64,000 nt of DNA from Streptomyces sp. NBC_01669 (GCF_026339735.1 NZ_JAPEQG010000001.1:3162001-3226000); one strand, 5' to 3'; shown: positions 1 through 10,152, counted from the first letter of the stretch. Notes: generated by a model from the letters alone, not told the origin. A program made the numbers and translations.

Positions 1-1026
1 GCCCTCACCGAGGCTGGGCAGCGGTACGTCCTGGCCGTCGGCGCCCTTCGCGAAGACGTCGTCGACGGGCCGGCCCTCGGCGTAGCCCTGCTCGTCGTAG
101 GCGGTCGGGTCGGTGCGCAGCATGTCGCGCTGGCGCAGCAGGGCGCCCGCCTGGACGAAGCGCAGCGGCAGCCCCTCGGACTCGAACCAGAGGTCACCCG
201 CCCAGTTCGCCTCGTCGTCGGTGAGCGGCCGCTCGACGACCTGTTCCAGCAGCGCGACGGAGGCGCTGCGGCCCAGTCCTGCGAGGAAAACCTCTTCGAG
301 GTGCGCGTCGGCGGTGGGCGCCGGGACGTCGGGGGTGGTGGCGATCAGGAAGGCGCACTCGGGCGTCGCGTCGAGCAGCTCGTCCAGCCCGGCCCCGCCG
401 AACTCCAGGTCGTCGAGGACGACGACGGCGCCGATGGACCCGAGCTTTTCGAGAAGCACGGCACGGTCGGGGCGGAGCAGCGGTGCGTCGTAGACCGCCT
501 CGAAGAGCCCGTACAGCAGGTCCGTGACGGTGCGCTTGAGGCCGGAGAGCCGGACGACTCCGTCCGGTGCGAGGTCCGCGCAGTCGGCGGCGACAGCGCC
601 CAGCAGCGCCGTGCGGCCGGATCCGGCCGGCCCCGTGAGCCGTACCGAGCGGCCGCGCGCCAGCAGACGTACCAGCCGCTCGCGCTCCTCCTGGCGCTCC
701 AGGAGCGGCAGTTGGGGGGCGGGCGGACCCGGTGGTACGGGCGGTGCGGCGGCACGCTCGCGGTCGGTGCGCTCGGCGGCGGTGCGGCGGACCGGCACGG
801 AGGGCTGCTCCCCCGGCGGGCAGAGCTCGACCTCGCTGCCGTCGACCGGGTTGACGGTGAGCAGGAAGTCGCCGGAGACGACCTGCACAACACGCGCCTG
901 CTGCGTCGGCTGCTGACCGAAATCGCTGGTCAGCGGCGCGCGGGGCTGCGTTCGCCGGCTGCTTTCCTCGCCGTAGCCGTCATTGTCCTGGCCGAAATCT
1001 TCCGGCCCCCGGTGTATCGGGTCCAT
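1..1026 (-). CDS. P-loop ATP-binding protein, 3' end outside window
   Basis: The frame is open from an ATG at 1026 to the left edge (342 codons, no stop), so the C-terminus is missing. A GGGGGA ribosome site lies 8 nt before the ATG. The first 100 residues are polar and Pro-rich. A Walker A motif GPAGSGRT follows at about residue 130, and a hydrophobic strand ending VVVLDDLEFGG near residue 200 is a plausible Walker B. This is the layout of an AAA/STAND-type NTPase used for ligand sensing or regulation. Streptomyces carry such an ATP-binding protein beside the STAS and hbd genes (recalled synteny). Substrate and partner are unknown. Confidence 0.75.
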   Translation of the reverse strand, partial: MDPIHRGPEDFGQDNDGYGEESSRRTQPRAPLTSDFGQQPTQQARVVQVVSGDFLLTVNPVDGSEVELCPPGEQPSVPVRRTAAERTDRERAAAPPVPPGPPAPQLPLLERQEERERLVRLLARGRSVRLTGPAGSGRTALLGAVAADCADLAPDGVVRLSGLKRTVTDLLYGLFEAVYDAPLLRPDRAVLLEKLGSIGAVVVLDDLEFGGAGLDELLDATPECAFLIATTPDVPAPTADAHLEEVFLAGLGRSASVALLEQVVERPLTDDEANWAGDLWFESEGLPLRFVQAGALLRQRDMLRTDPTAYDEQGYAEGRPVDDVFAKGADGQDVPLPSLGEG

Positions 1027-1238
1027 CGCCAAAGTCCCCCAGACGCGTCGCGCGGTTGCCCCTCCCGGCCTCGCACGCACCGCTGTCGCTTCTGGTCCGG
1101 TGTCCGCCCCAAGGGTTCCGTCATTCGGGGGACGGCCGAACCCTAGACCTTCGCACAGTATCTACAAACCATCGGGGTGCCACGCCGCCCAGGACGTCAT
1201 GGTCTCGTGAGGATTGTGCGTGTTCGCATGGACGCCCT

Positions 1239-1562
1239 TTACACCCGCGGCAGGGAGTCTGCGGCGATTCCGCCCTCGATGGCCAGAATGCGGTGCAGTC
1301 GGGTCGCCACCAGCAGGCGCTGCATCTGCGGCGGCACGCCGCGGAGCACCAGCCGCCGGCCGGCCCGCCCGGCCCTCCGGTGTGCGCCCATGATGACGCC
1401 CAGTCCGGTGGCGTCCCAGGAGTCCAGCTCGGTCAGGTCGAGCACCAGGTCGCCGACTCCGTCGTCGAGGGCGGAGTGCAGGACCGTACGGGCGTCCGCC
1501 GCGCTCCGGACGTCGAGGCGGCCCCCGACGACCAGCTCGGTGTGGTCGCCCCTGATGTGCAT
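1239..1562 (-). CDS. STAS-domain anti-sigma factor antagonist
   Basis: A single STAS domain of 107 residues. The phosphorylatable-serine loop is seen as DLTELDSWDATGLGVIMG, where Asp-Ser-Trp-Asp-Ala-Thr-Gly matches the SpoIIAA/RsbV-type switch segment, although the residue usually phosphorylated (Ser before a small residue) is replaced here by Thr or Ala. Such proteins release a sigma factor by binding its anti-sigma kinase. The start at 1562 is chosen because GGGGAG sits 5 nt upstream. In-frame ATGs at 1586 and 1706 lack a convincing ribosome site, but the longer form cannot be excluded. No cognate anti-sigma kinase is adjacent. Confidence 0.85.
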   Translation of the reverse strand: MHIRGDHTELVVGGRLDVRSAADARTVLHSALDDGVGDLVLDLTELDSWDATGLGVIMGAHRRAGRAGRRLVLRGVPPQMQRLLVATRLHRILAIEGGIAADSLPRV

Positions 1563-1730
1563 ATGCGCTCCCCGGGAATACTCCATGGACGGTCCGTCTG
1601 TCTGTTCCTGCCCCTGCTCCGTCTCTGCCACAACTGACTGTGCCGGCCACAGGGAAGTTGCCGTCTGTAAGCGAACCGATACCGAATTCACTCCGTGGAG
1701 TGACATCGGCCCGCTGAAGGCCCACCGCAG

Positions 1731-1778
1731 CCGGGAGCCTCCCCCCGGCTCCCGGGCCTGATCGACGGCAGATCAGGC
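1731..1778 (-). terminator. Tandem hairpins after hbd
   Basis: Two adjacent perfect stem-loops lie just past the hbd stop. The arms are GCCTGATC/GATCAGGC (1756-1763 with 1771-1778) and CCGGGAGCC/GGCTCCCGG (1731-1739 with 1747-1755). There is no T-tract, as is usual for Streptomyces terminators. Confidence 0.55.
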
Positions 1779-1798
1779 ACCCGGGGGCGCAAAACCGA

Positions 1799-2647
1799 TC
1801 AGTAGGTGTAGAAGCCCTGCCCGCTCTTGCGGCCGATGTCACCTGCATCGACCATCCGGCGCATCAACTCCGGCGCCGCGAACTTCTCGTCCTGCGACTC
1901 GGTGTAGATGTTGGACGTGGCGTGCAGCAGGATGTCGACGCCCGTCAGGTCCGCCGTCGCGAGGGGCCCCATGGCGTGGCCGAAGCCCAGCTTGCAGGCG
2001 ATGTCGATGTCCTCGGCCGAGGCAACACCCGACTCGTACAGCTTGGCGGCCTCGACGACGAGCGCCGAGATCAGCCGGGTGGTGACGAAGCCGGCGACGT
2101 CACGGTTGACCACGATGCAGGTCTTGCCGACGGACTCGGCGAACTCGCGCGCGGTGGCGAGGGCTTCGTCGCTGGTCTTGTAGCCGCGTACGAGCTCGCA
2201 GAGCTGCATCATCGGGACCGGCGAGAAGAAGTGCACACCGACGACGCGCTCCGGGCGCTCCGTGACAGCCGCGATCTTGGTGATCGGGATGGCGGAGGTG
2301 TTGGAGGCGAGGACGGCGTCGTCCCGCACGATCTTGTCGAGGGCCCGGAAGATCTCGTGCTTGACCTCGAGCTTCTCGAAGACGGCTTCGACGACGACGT
2401 CAGCGTCGGCGACCGCGTCGAGATCGGTGGTCGTGGTGATGCGGGCCAGCGCGGCGTCGGCGTCGGCCGCCTCCAGCTTCCCCTTGGAGACGAACTTGTC
2501 GTACGAGGCCTTGATGCCGTCGCGACCACGGGTCAGGGCCGCGTCGGTGACATCACGCAGCACGACGTCCCAGCCCGCCTGGGCGGAGACCTGCGCGATA
2601 CCGGACCCCATGAGTCCGGCCCCGATGACGGCGAGCTTCCTGGCCAC
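1799..2647 (-). CDS. hbd: 3-hydroxybutyryl-CoA dehydrogenase
   Basis: The 282-residue protein is the usual length for the stand-alone NAD(P)-dependent 3-hydroxyacyl-CoA dehydrogenase. The N-terminal Rossmann motif is GAGLMGSGIAQ (residues 9-19). The catalytic His segment is GVHFFSPVPMMQLCELV near residue 140, and the C-terminal helical domain contains the family segment FGHAMGPLATADLTGVDILL. It interconverts acetoacetyl-CoA and 3-hydroxybutyryl-CoA in butyrate, PHB or ethylmalonyl-type metabolism in the cytosol. The gene lies downstream of, and in the same orientation as, a TetR gene (174 nt gap), so co-regulation is possible. Which physiological direction it runs cannot be told from sequence. 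Confidence 0.92.
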   Translation of the reverse strand: MARKLAVIGAGLMGSGIAQVSAQAGWDVVLRDVTDAALTRGRDGIKASYDKFVSKGKLEAADADAALARITTTTDLDAVADADVVVEAVFEKLEVKHEIFRALDKIVRDDAVLASNTSAIPITKIAAVTERPERVVGVHFFSPVPMMQLCELVRGYKTSDEALATAREFAESVGKTCIVVNRDVAGFVTTRLISALVVEAAKLYESGVASAEDIDIACKLGFGHAMGPLATADLTGVDILLHATSNIYTESQDEKFAAPELMRRMVDAGDIGRKSGQGFYTY

Positions 2648-2820
2648 GTTCGCACCCCTTTGCGTTCGGCCCCGACGGCCGTCGTCCGCGACGACGGTCC
2701 GGACGGATTCTTAACGGTTGTTCACATGCTCTCCGGCGGAGATTAGTACCCGTGAGGCGCGCTGGGGCGGTGAAGAGATGCGCGTCACGTCTCACATGAC
2801 GGACATCACACCGGGACGCG

Positions 2821-3462
2821 TCATTCGGCAGCGCGTCGCGCGTAGTTGAGCACCTTGTCCCCGAGCACGTCCTCCATCTCGTCGAGGAGGACGAGGGCTT
2901 CGCGGGACACCTCGGCCGGCTTGCGGCCGGCGACCATCTCGCGCCCGATGTGGCCGAGCAGGGTGGAGTGGACCCAGGAGAGCTGACCGGCCACCAGCAG
3001 GGGCAGCGGGTCGCCGGGGCCTGCGCCGGCCTCCTCGCGCAGGGTCGTCTCCAGATGGACGAGCGCATCCTGCTGGATGTACCAGAGGCGGGCCTTGAGG
3101 CTGTCGGCCTCCTGGACGACCCGCATGAAGCGCTCGTACCCCTCGATCAGGCCGACCGTCGACGAGACGCTTTCGACCTGGATGCGCAGTTCGCGCAGGA
3201 CGGCGTCGGCGGCGGACTCGCCCCGATGGCGGCCGCGCACGTAACGCGAGAGGAGGCCGACGACATCGCTGCTGCGGTCGAGGAACAGGTCCTCCTTGGT
3301 CGGGAAGTAGTTGTAGACCGTGTTCACGGAGACCTCAGCGACCTGCGCGATCTCCGCGATGGTGACCGCGTCGAAGCCGCGCTCCAGGAAGAGGGCGGTG
3401 GCCACATCCGAGAGGTGCTGCCTGGTCTGCCGCTTCTTCCGCTCCCTGAGCCCCTCTGCCAT
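2821..3462 (-). CDS. TetR-family transcriptional regulator
   Basis: The 213-residue protein has a typical TetR N-terminal helix-turn-helix: TIAEIAQVAEVSVNTVYNYF (about residues 34-53), preceded by the basic start MAEGLRERKKRQTRQHL. The C-terminal ligand domain is variable and gives no ligand clue. The gene faces away from a short ABC-permease-like remnant at 3538-3729, and an imperfect inverted repeat that could be its operator lies between them. I infer that it once controlled a divergent drug-export ABC transporter that has since been deleted. Confidence 0.9.
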   Translation of the reverse strand: MAEGLRERKKRQTRQHLSDVATALFLERGFDAVTIAEIAQVAEVSVNTVYNYFPTKEDLFLDRSSDVVGLLSRYVRGRHRGESAADAVLRELRIQVESVSSTVGLIEGYERFMRVVQEADSLKARLWYIQQDALVHLETTLREEAGAGPGDPLPLLVAGQLSWVHSTLLGHIGREMVAGRKPAEVSREALVLLDEMEDVLGDKVLNYARRAAE

Positions 3463-3476
3463 ACCGCCATCCTAGC

Positions 3477-3513
3477 TTTGCTGATGTCACTTAATTTTTG
3501 GTGTCATCGCAAA
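3477..3513. promoter_or_regulatory. Inverted repeat, candidate TetR operator
   Basis: The arms TTTGCTGATGTCAC and GTGTCATCGCAAA face each other across an AT-rich 10-nt centre, with one indel and one mismatch between arms. It starts 15 nt upstream of the TetR start codon, the position expected for an autoregulatory operator. Confidence 0.5.
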
Positions 3514-3537
3514 GTTTCAGGGACCCTGTTTGGGTGA

Positions 3538-3729
3538 CGCCGGTCAGCAGGCCGGCCGGACGTGCTGTCACGGTTCATCCCGATCCGCTGTCCGGCGGAC
3601 GTGGTGCGAAGCGCGTACGTGGGCACGTACGGTTCCACGACGATGCTGTCCGGAGTCCTCGTCGCTCCTGCGTTCGCCCTGGTCGGCGTGATGGTCGGCA
3701 CACGCGTGTTCCGGACCGCCGGAGCGTGA
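3538..3729 (+). pseudogene. C-terminal remnant of an ABC-2 type permease
   Basis: An open frame of 63 codons between in-frame stops, with no credible ribosome site or full-length start (a GTG at 3562 is possible). The translation has an R-x-P-x-R-C-P-A-D-V-V-R-S-A-Y segment, one membrane segment (MLSGVLVAPAFALVGVMVG) and a GTRVFR-type end. This is the usual C-terminus of ABC-2 export permeases. The ATP-binding gene and the rest of the permease are absent. Its position opposite a TetR gene supports decay of a regulated exporter by internal deletion. It could instead be a short membrane peptide gene. Confidence 0.4.
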
Positions 3730-3753
3730 GCGAGCCCGGCTAGGCTCGGCCGC

Positions 3754-4326
3754 ATGGTCAATCTGACGCGCATCTACACCCGTACCGGCGACCAGGGCAC
3801 GACCGCCCTCGGCGACATGAGCCGCACCGCCAAGACCGATCTGCGGATCTCGGCGTACGCCGACACCAATGAGGCCAATGCCGTCATCGGTACGGCGATC
3901 GCGCTCGGGCAGCTGCCGGAGGAGGTCGTGAAGGTCCTCGTCCGTGTGCAGAACGACCTGTTCGACGTGGGTGCGGATCTGTCGACGCCGGTCGTCGAGG
4001 AACCGAAGTACCCCCCGCTGCGGGTCGAGCAGCACTACGTCGACCGGCTGGAGGCGGACTGCGACCACTTCCTGGAGCAGTTGGAGAAGCTGCGGTCCTT
4101 CATCCTGCCGGGCGGTACGCCGGGGGCGGCGCTGCTGCACCAGGCGTGCACGGTGGTCCGGCGGGCCGAGCGGTCCACCTGGGCGGCGCTGGAGGTGCAC
4201 GGCGAGGTGATGAACGCGCTGACCGCGACGTACCTCAACCGCCTCTCCGACCTTCTGTTCATCCTCGCGAGGACGGCGAACAAGGAAGTCGGCGACGTGC
4301 TGTGGGTACCGGGCGGGGAACGGTAG
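3754..4326 (+). CDS. PduO-type cob(I)yrinic acid a,c-diamide adenosyltransferase
   Basis: The 190-residue protein matches the PduO-type ATP:cob(I)alamin adenosyltransferase family (CobO/PduO function). It has the N-terminal ATP-binding motif TRTGDQGTTALGDMSR (residues 6-21), the FILPGGT segment near residue 115 and the RRAERS motif near residue 133. The enzyme transfers the adenosyl group of ATP to Co(I) to make coenzyme B12 or its precursor in the cytosol. The gene stands alone, with no cobalamin genes beside it, and converges on the next gene across a strong hairpin. Confidence 0.93.
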   Translation: MVNLTRIYTRTGDQGTTALGDMSRTAKTDLRISAYADTNEANAVIGTAIALGQLPEEVVKVLVRVQNDLFDVGADLSTPVVEEPKYPPLRVEQHYVDRLEADCDHFLEQLEKLRSFILPGGTPGAALLHQACTVVRRAERSTWAALEVHGEVMNALTATYLNRLSDLLFILARTANKEVGDVLWVPGGER

Positions 4327-4340
4327 ACCGGGGTCCCTTC

Positions 4341-4381
4341 GTCCCGTCCGGCGTTCGAGGACAACGTCGGCCGGACGGGAC
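4341..4381. terminator. Bidirectional hairpin between convergent genes
   Basis: The perfect 12-bp arms GTCCCGTCCGGC and GCCGGACGGGAC are separated by 17 nt. It lies between the stops of the adenosyltransferase gene and the convergent membrane-protein gene, so it can serve both. Confidence 0.6.
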
Positions 4382-4387
4382 CTGCCC

Positions 4388-4930
4388 CTACCGCTCCGCC
4401 TTCGCCCGCTTCGGGAACACCGTGTAGCTCACGGCGATGATCAGGTTGATCCCGATCACGAAGAGCATCGTCTGCTGCCACGACCGCAGCGACCCCACGT
4501 CCCCGTCCCCGCCCACGTACCGGATCGCCCCTTCCAGCAGCGCCAGCGCGGTCACCGCCGCGACCACCCACCGCGCCGCGACCCGCCACTCGTGGACCGC
4601 CCTCGGCATCCCGTACTTCGGCGGTTTCACCGGCGGCGGGCCACCTGCGAACCGGTGGGCGACGCGGGCGTCGACCCACGTGATGGTCGAGTGCCCGAGT
4701 CCGACGGTGAAGCCGATGTACACCGCGGCCAGTCCGTGCTTCCAGTCCGGCTCGGCGCCGTTCTTCAGGTCGATGGCCGTCACCACCAGCAGCACGAGCT
4801 CCAGCAGCGGCTCGCACAGCAGCAGTGCGGCCCCGAGCCTCGGCTTCTTCGCCAGGTACCGCAGCGCGAGTCCCGCGGCCAGCAGCACCCAGAAGGCGAT
4901 CTCGCAGAGCACGATCAGCGTGACGATCAC
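4388..4930 (-). CDS. Integral membrane protein of unknown function
   Basis: About 180 residues with four or five hydrophobic segments: a VIVTLIVLCEIAFWVLLAAG helix at the N-terminus, one around LLELVLLVVTAI, one at GLAAVYIGFTVGLG, and two near the C-terminus (RWVVAAVTALALLEGAI and MLFVIGINLIIAVSYTVF). The start is taken as the GTG at 4930, which has GGAGGAG 4 nt upstream. The longer frame back to 5296 has no ribosome site and overlaps the divergent kinase gene. I do not recognise a named family with certainty, and no catalytic motif is visible. Confidence 0.7.
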   Translation of the reverse strand: MIVTLIVLCEIAFWVLLAAGLALRYLAKKPRLGAALLLCEPLLELVLLVVTAIDLKNGAEPDWKHGLAAVYIGFTVGLGHSTITWVDARVAHRFAGGPPPVKPPKYGMPRAVHEWRVAARWVVAAVTALALLEGAIRYVGGDGDVGSLRSWQQTMLFVIGINLIIAVSYTVFPKRAKAER

Positions 4931-5066
4931 GGCACTCCTCCTCCCGGTCCCCTTCATCCTGCTTGCTTCACCTGCGCGCTTCGTCGTCGCCAGTGACGAA
5001 CCGCGACTGCATCCTTCGATGTAGTCGCGTATCGCCCCGGGTACGGAGGACCGAGGCGCAGCGGCC

Positions 5067-6278
5067 GTGTTGGATGGGGAGGTGCTCCTTCCTGCCCGCC
5101 CGCACCGCCACGACGTACTCATCGCGGTCATCGGGCTGTTCAGCGGTGTATCCCTGACGGCCGTCGGTCTGGCCATGCAGACCGGCCGGCTCTTCGACTC
5201 CCTGTGGGCCACCCTGCCGCCGCTCGCGGTGATGTCGTCGCTGGAGCTGCTGCGCAGATCGGCGCCCCAAACGGCGCTGGTCATCGGCACGCTCACACTG
5301 GCGGCCGATCAGTTCACGCCGGGGAACCTGGCGACCGTGCTGATGTTCACGGACCTCGTGTACGCGGCGGTGGTGTACGGCTCCCCGGCCGCCGCCCGGC
5401 GCATCCCGGTGACCACGTTCCTCATCACGGTCGCGGTCACGATCGGGTTCCTGGCCTGGTTCCGCAGCCCCGAGGCACTTCTCATCGGCATCGTCTCCGG
5501 CCTGGTCTCGTTCGGGCCCGCGATCACCGGGGTCAGCGTGCGGAACCACCGGGACGCCGCGGAGACCGCACGGCTGCGCGCCGAACAGACGGCGCTGCTG
5601 GCCGAGATGGACCGGGCGCAGGCGGTGACCGCCGAACGTGCCCGGATGGCCCGTGAATTGCACGACATGGTCGCCAACCATCTCTCCGCGATCGCCATCC
5701 ACTCCACCGCGGCGCTCTCCATCGACGAGCCCTCGACCTCCCGGGACGCGCTCGGCGTCATCCGGCAGAACAGCGTCGAGGGGTTGGCCGAGATGCAACG
5801 GCTGATCGGGCTGCTCCGTACCGGGAGCAAGGGGGCCGAACCGAGCGTCGCGCCGACCCTGGCCGCTCTGGACACACTGATCGAGCAGACCCGTACGGTC
5901 GCCGCGTCGAGCGGGCTGACCTGCACCCTTATGGACACGCGCAGCGAGCAGGAGGCGCTGCCGACGCCGGTCGAGCTGGCCGCGTACCGGATCGTCCAGG
6001 AGTCCCTGACGAACGCGCTCAAGCATGCCGCGCCGGGCCCGGTGGGGGTGCGGCTCGGGCGGGCCGGACGGCTGCTGACGGTGGAGGTCACGAGCGTGCT
6101 CGGGGACCGCCCTGGGCCGCGTGCACCGGGGTCGGGGGCAGGTCTCGTCGGGATGCAGGAGCGGGTCGCGCTGCTGGGCGGCGAGATCGCGGCGGGACCC
6201 GTCACCACCGGGGACGGGCCGAAGATCTGGCGGGTGCGGGCCGAACTGCCCGTCGAGGAAAGGACAGTGAAGGGATGA
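5067..6278 (+). CDS. NarL-type sensor histidine kinase
   Basis: The 403-residue protein has an N-terminal block of about five membrane segments (residues 12-150), then a coiled linker rich in E, R and A. The HisKA_3 box is ARELHDMVANHLSAI with phospho-acceptor H199. A HATPase_c domain carries the N-box NALKHA and the glycine box GAGLVGMQERVALLGGEI. It senses an unknown envelope or cytoplasmic signal and phosphorylates the regulator encoded next, whose ATG overlaps its stop (ATGA at 6275-6278). The GTG at 5067 is the longest plausible start but has no clear ribosome site, so the true start may be slightly downstream. Confidence 0.9.
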   Translation: MLDGEVLLPARPHRHDVLIAVIGLFSGVSLTAVGLAMQTGRLFDSLWATLPPLAVMSSLELLRRSAPQTALVIGTLTLAADQFTPGNLATVLMFTDLVYAAVVYGSPAAARRIPVTTFLITVAVTIGFLAWFRSPEALLIGIVSGLVSFGPAITGVSVRNHRDAAETARLRAEQTALLAEMDRAQAVTAERARMARELHDMVANHLSAIAIHSTAALSIDEPSTSRDALGVIRQNSVEGLAEMQRLIGLLRTGSKGAEPSVAPTLAALDTLIEQTRTVAASSGLTCTLMDTRSEQEALPTPVELAAYRIVQESLTNALKHAAPGPVGVRLGRAGRLLTVEVTSVLGDRPGPRAPGSGAGLVGMQERVALLGGEIAAGPVTTGDGPKIWRVRAELPVEERTVKG

Positions 6279-6925
6279 CGATCCGGGTACTGGTGGCGGA
6301 GGACCAGTCGGCCGTGCGGGCGGGGCTGGTACTGATTCTGCGCAGTGCGCCCGATGTCGAAGTGGTCGGGGAGGCGCCGGACGGCGAGGCGGCGGTGCGG
6401 CTGGCCCGTGAACTGCGCCCGGATCTGGTGCTGATGGACGTGTCGATGCCCCGGCTGGACGGGGTGTCGGCGACGCGGCAGGTGGTGGCGGAGGGGCTGG
6501 CCGATGTGCTGGTGCTGGCGACGTTCGATCTGGACGAGTACGTCTTCGGCGCTCTGCGTGCGGGCGCTGCGGGCTTTCTGCTGAAGAACACCGAGGCGCA
6601 TGAACTGCTCCAAGCGGTACGTACGGTGGCGCGCGGCGAGGGCATGATCGCCCCGGCCGTGACGCGTCGTCTGATCGCGGAGTTCGCCGGGACCGCCCCG
6701 GCGCGAGCGGCCGGCGCACCCGATCCTGCGGTCCTCGACGCGCTGACGCGACGCGAGCGCGAGGTGCTGGGGTGCCTGGGCCAGGGGCTGTCGAACGCCG
6801 AGATCGCGGTGCGCCTCTCGATGGCGGAGGCAACGGTGAAGACGCACGTCAGCCGCTTGCTGGGGAAGCTGAATCTGCGCAGCCGGGTCCAGGCCGCGGT
6901 GCTGGCACAGGAGTTGGGCATCTGA
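6275..6925 (+). CDS. NarL/LuxR-family response regulator
   Basis: The 216-residue protein has a receiver domain (residues 1-120) with acidic pocket E9-D10, phospho-acceptor D55 in LVLMDVSMP, and Lys in LLKN. The C-terminal LuxR helix-turn-helix is LTRREREVLGCLGQGLSNAE to about residue 205. It is translationally coupled to the upstream kinase. It may control genes in the immediate neighbourhood, for instance the membrane protein divergent from the operon, but no binding site can be assigned from sequence. Confidence 0.93.
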   Translation: MTIRVLVAEDQSAVRAGLVLILRSAPDVEVVGEAPDGEAAVRLARELRPDLVLMDVSMPRLDGVSATRQVVAEGLADVLVLATFDLDEYVFGALRAGAAGFLLKNTEAHELLQAVRTVARGEGMIAPAVTRRLIAEFAGTAPARAAGAPDPAVLDALTRREREVLGCLGQGLSNAEIAVRLSMAEATVKTHVSRLLGKLNLRSRVQAAVLAQELGI

Positions 6926-6942
6926 GGTTGAGCACCGATCTA

Positions 6943-6984
6943 TGGTCCAGACCTCTTGACGGTTGGTCCAGACCTTCCTAATCT
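6943..6984 (+). promoter_or_regulatory. Chitinase promoter with two DasR-type (dre) sites
   Basis: The direct repeat TGGTCCAGACCT occurs at 6943-6954 and again at 6964-6975, 21 bp apart (two helical turns). Each copy is a near-palindrome close to the DasR consensus TGGTCTAGACCA. A promoter TTGACG (6956-6961), 17 nt, TAATCT (6979-6984) places the second site between -35 and -10 and the first just upstream of -35. This is the known arrangement of Streptomyces chitinase promoters. DasR, a GntR-family repressor, is released by GlcN-6-phosphate. Confidence 0.8.
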
Positions 6985-7094
6985 CACCGAGCACACTGCG
7001 GTGAGCACGCCATGACAAGGCGGGCTCAGGGCGGCGCAGGGTTTGCAGTCCACGGACCACCCCCGTTTGTCCGGACCTCACCCGAGGAGCACCG

Positions 7095-8969
<1,875 letters not shown>

Positions 8970-9014
8970 CCCCTACGGTCCCCTTCGGGATCAGCGCACG
9001 ACCCCGGAAAGCAG

Positions 9015-9053
9015 CCGGGGAGACAGGTCCGCCCCTTGTCTCCCCGGTTTTTC
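9015..9053 (+). terminator. Rho-independent terminator of the chitinase gene
   Basis: The stem CCGGGGAGACA pairs with TGTCTCCCCGG across a 10-nt loop and is followed directly by TTTTTC. This is one of the few terminators in the window with a clear T-tract. Confidence 0.85.
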
Positions 9054-9193
9054 GCCGTGCTGTGGTGCTCCCCGTGTCGTGTGTGGTGTCCGTGCCGCGT
9101 GTGCCATTACGGGCCTCAGAGCCTGTCGGGTGACGCTCACCCTCCCCCGGACATCATCCGGGGGACCGGGACCCCCTTCGAACGAGGCCCTTC

Positions 9194-9640
9194 TCAGGCA
9201 ACATTGACTCGCTGGCCGGGCGGAGCCGCCTCCAGCCAGGCGAGGAAACCGGTCAGGGCGTCCTCGCTCATCGCCAGCTCCAGGCGCGTCTCCCGGTGGA
9301 GACAGCCGAGCACGACGGCGTCGGAGAGCAGCGCGAGCTCCTCCTCGCCCTCGGGCAGCCGCCGGTCGATCACCTCGATCGCGGAACGCTCAAGGACCCG
9401 GCGGGGCCGGGGAGCGTACGAGAAGACACGGAACCAGTCGATACGGTCGCCGCTGTAGCGCGCAACGCCGTACACCCAGCCCTTGCCCGAGAGATCGGGC
9501 TCGGCCGACACGTTCCACCGCACGCTGCAGTCGAAGGTCCCACCGGAGCGCTGGATCAGCCGCCGGCGCAGACCGAAGACGAAAAGACCCACCGCAACCA
9601 GTACGACGACCAGGCCGCACACCCACAAAGCGAGGACCAT
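9194..9640 (-). CDS. DUF2550 family membrane-anchored protein
   Basis: The 148-residue protein starts with one membrane segment (VLALWVCGLVVVLVAVGLFV) followed by FGLRRRLIQRSGGTFDCSVR and the GWVYGVARYSGDRIDWFRVF segment, the signature of the actinobacterial DUF2550 family found downstream of atpC. The function is unknown. The start at 9640 has AGGAGG 9 nt upstream; the frame extends to 9703, but that extension is disfavoured. A strong hairpin separates it from atpC, so it probably has its own promoter. Confidence 0.85.
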   Translation of the reverse strand: MVLALWVCGLVVVLVAVGLFVFGLRRRLIQRSGGTFDCSVRWNVSAEPDLSGKGWVYGVARYSGDRIDWFRVFSYAPRPRRVLERSAIEVIDRRLPEGEEELALLSDAVVLGCLHRETRLELAMSEDALTGFLAWLEAAPPGQRVNVA

Positions 9641-9706
9641 CTCCACCGACCTCCTCGCATCGTCGAGTAACGGATACCACCCGGACTGCACCTGCACCTG
9701 CATCGC

Positions 9707-9754
9707 CTCAGCCGCGGCACGGTCTGGAGAGTTCCAGCTCGGGCCGCGGCTGAG
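9707..9754 (-). terminator. Candidate terminator of the atp operon
   Basis: The perfect 12-bp arms CTCAGCCGCGGC (9707-9718) and GCCGCGGCTGAG (9743-9754) enclose an inner CTGGA/TCCAG stem. It sits 24 nt past the atpC stop. There is no T-tract. Confidence 0.6.
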
Positions 9755-9777
9755 GGTAAAGACATTCGGCGGGGTGC

Positions 9778-10152
9778 CTAACGCACCGCCACCGCGCGGA
9801 TTCGCACATCGGCGCGACGCTCGGCGGCGCTGTCCGTGTCCGACTTCGCACGCTCCAGCGCACGCTCGGCGCGCTGGACATCGATCTCGTCCGCCAGCTC
9901 GGCGATCTCCGCCAGCAGCGAAAGCTTGTCGTCCGCGAACGAGAGGAAACCGCCGTGCACAGCCGCGACTACGGTTGTGCCCTCGCTCGTACGGATCGTC
10001 ACCGGGCCCGACTCCAGCACACCGAGAAGCGGCTGGTGACCGGGCATGACGCCGATGTCGCCGGACGTGGTACGCGCGACGACCAGGGTGGCCTCGCCGG
10101 ACCAGACACTGCGGTCCGCGGCGACCAGCTCGACGTGCAGCTCAGCAGCCAA
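9778..10152 (-). CDS. atpC: ATP synthase F1 epsilon subunit
   Basis: The 124-residue protein is of normal length for epsilon. The N-terminal beta-sandwich begins MAAELHVELVAADRSVWSGE and contains the family segment GDIGVMPGHQPLLGVLESG. The C-terminal part is the two-helix hairpin (EIDVQRAERALERAKSD) that can act as an inhibitory brake on F1. It is part of the central stalk in the membrane-bound ATP synthase and is the last gene of the nine-gene operon, 110 nt after atpD. Confidence 0.97.
   Translation of the reverse strand: MAAELHVELVAADRSVWSGEATLVVARTTSGDIGVMPGHQPLLGVLESGPVTIRTSEGTTVVAAVHGGFLSFADDKLSLLAEIAELADEIDVQRAERALERAKSDTDSAAERRADVRIRAVAVR

Noticed and set aside
3498..3743. 81-codon frame MVSSQSFRDPVWV
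   Set aside because: It overlaps the permease-like fragment in a different frame, with no family resemblance and no ribosome site.
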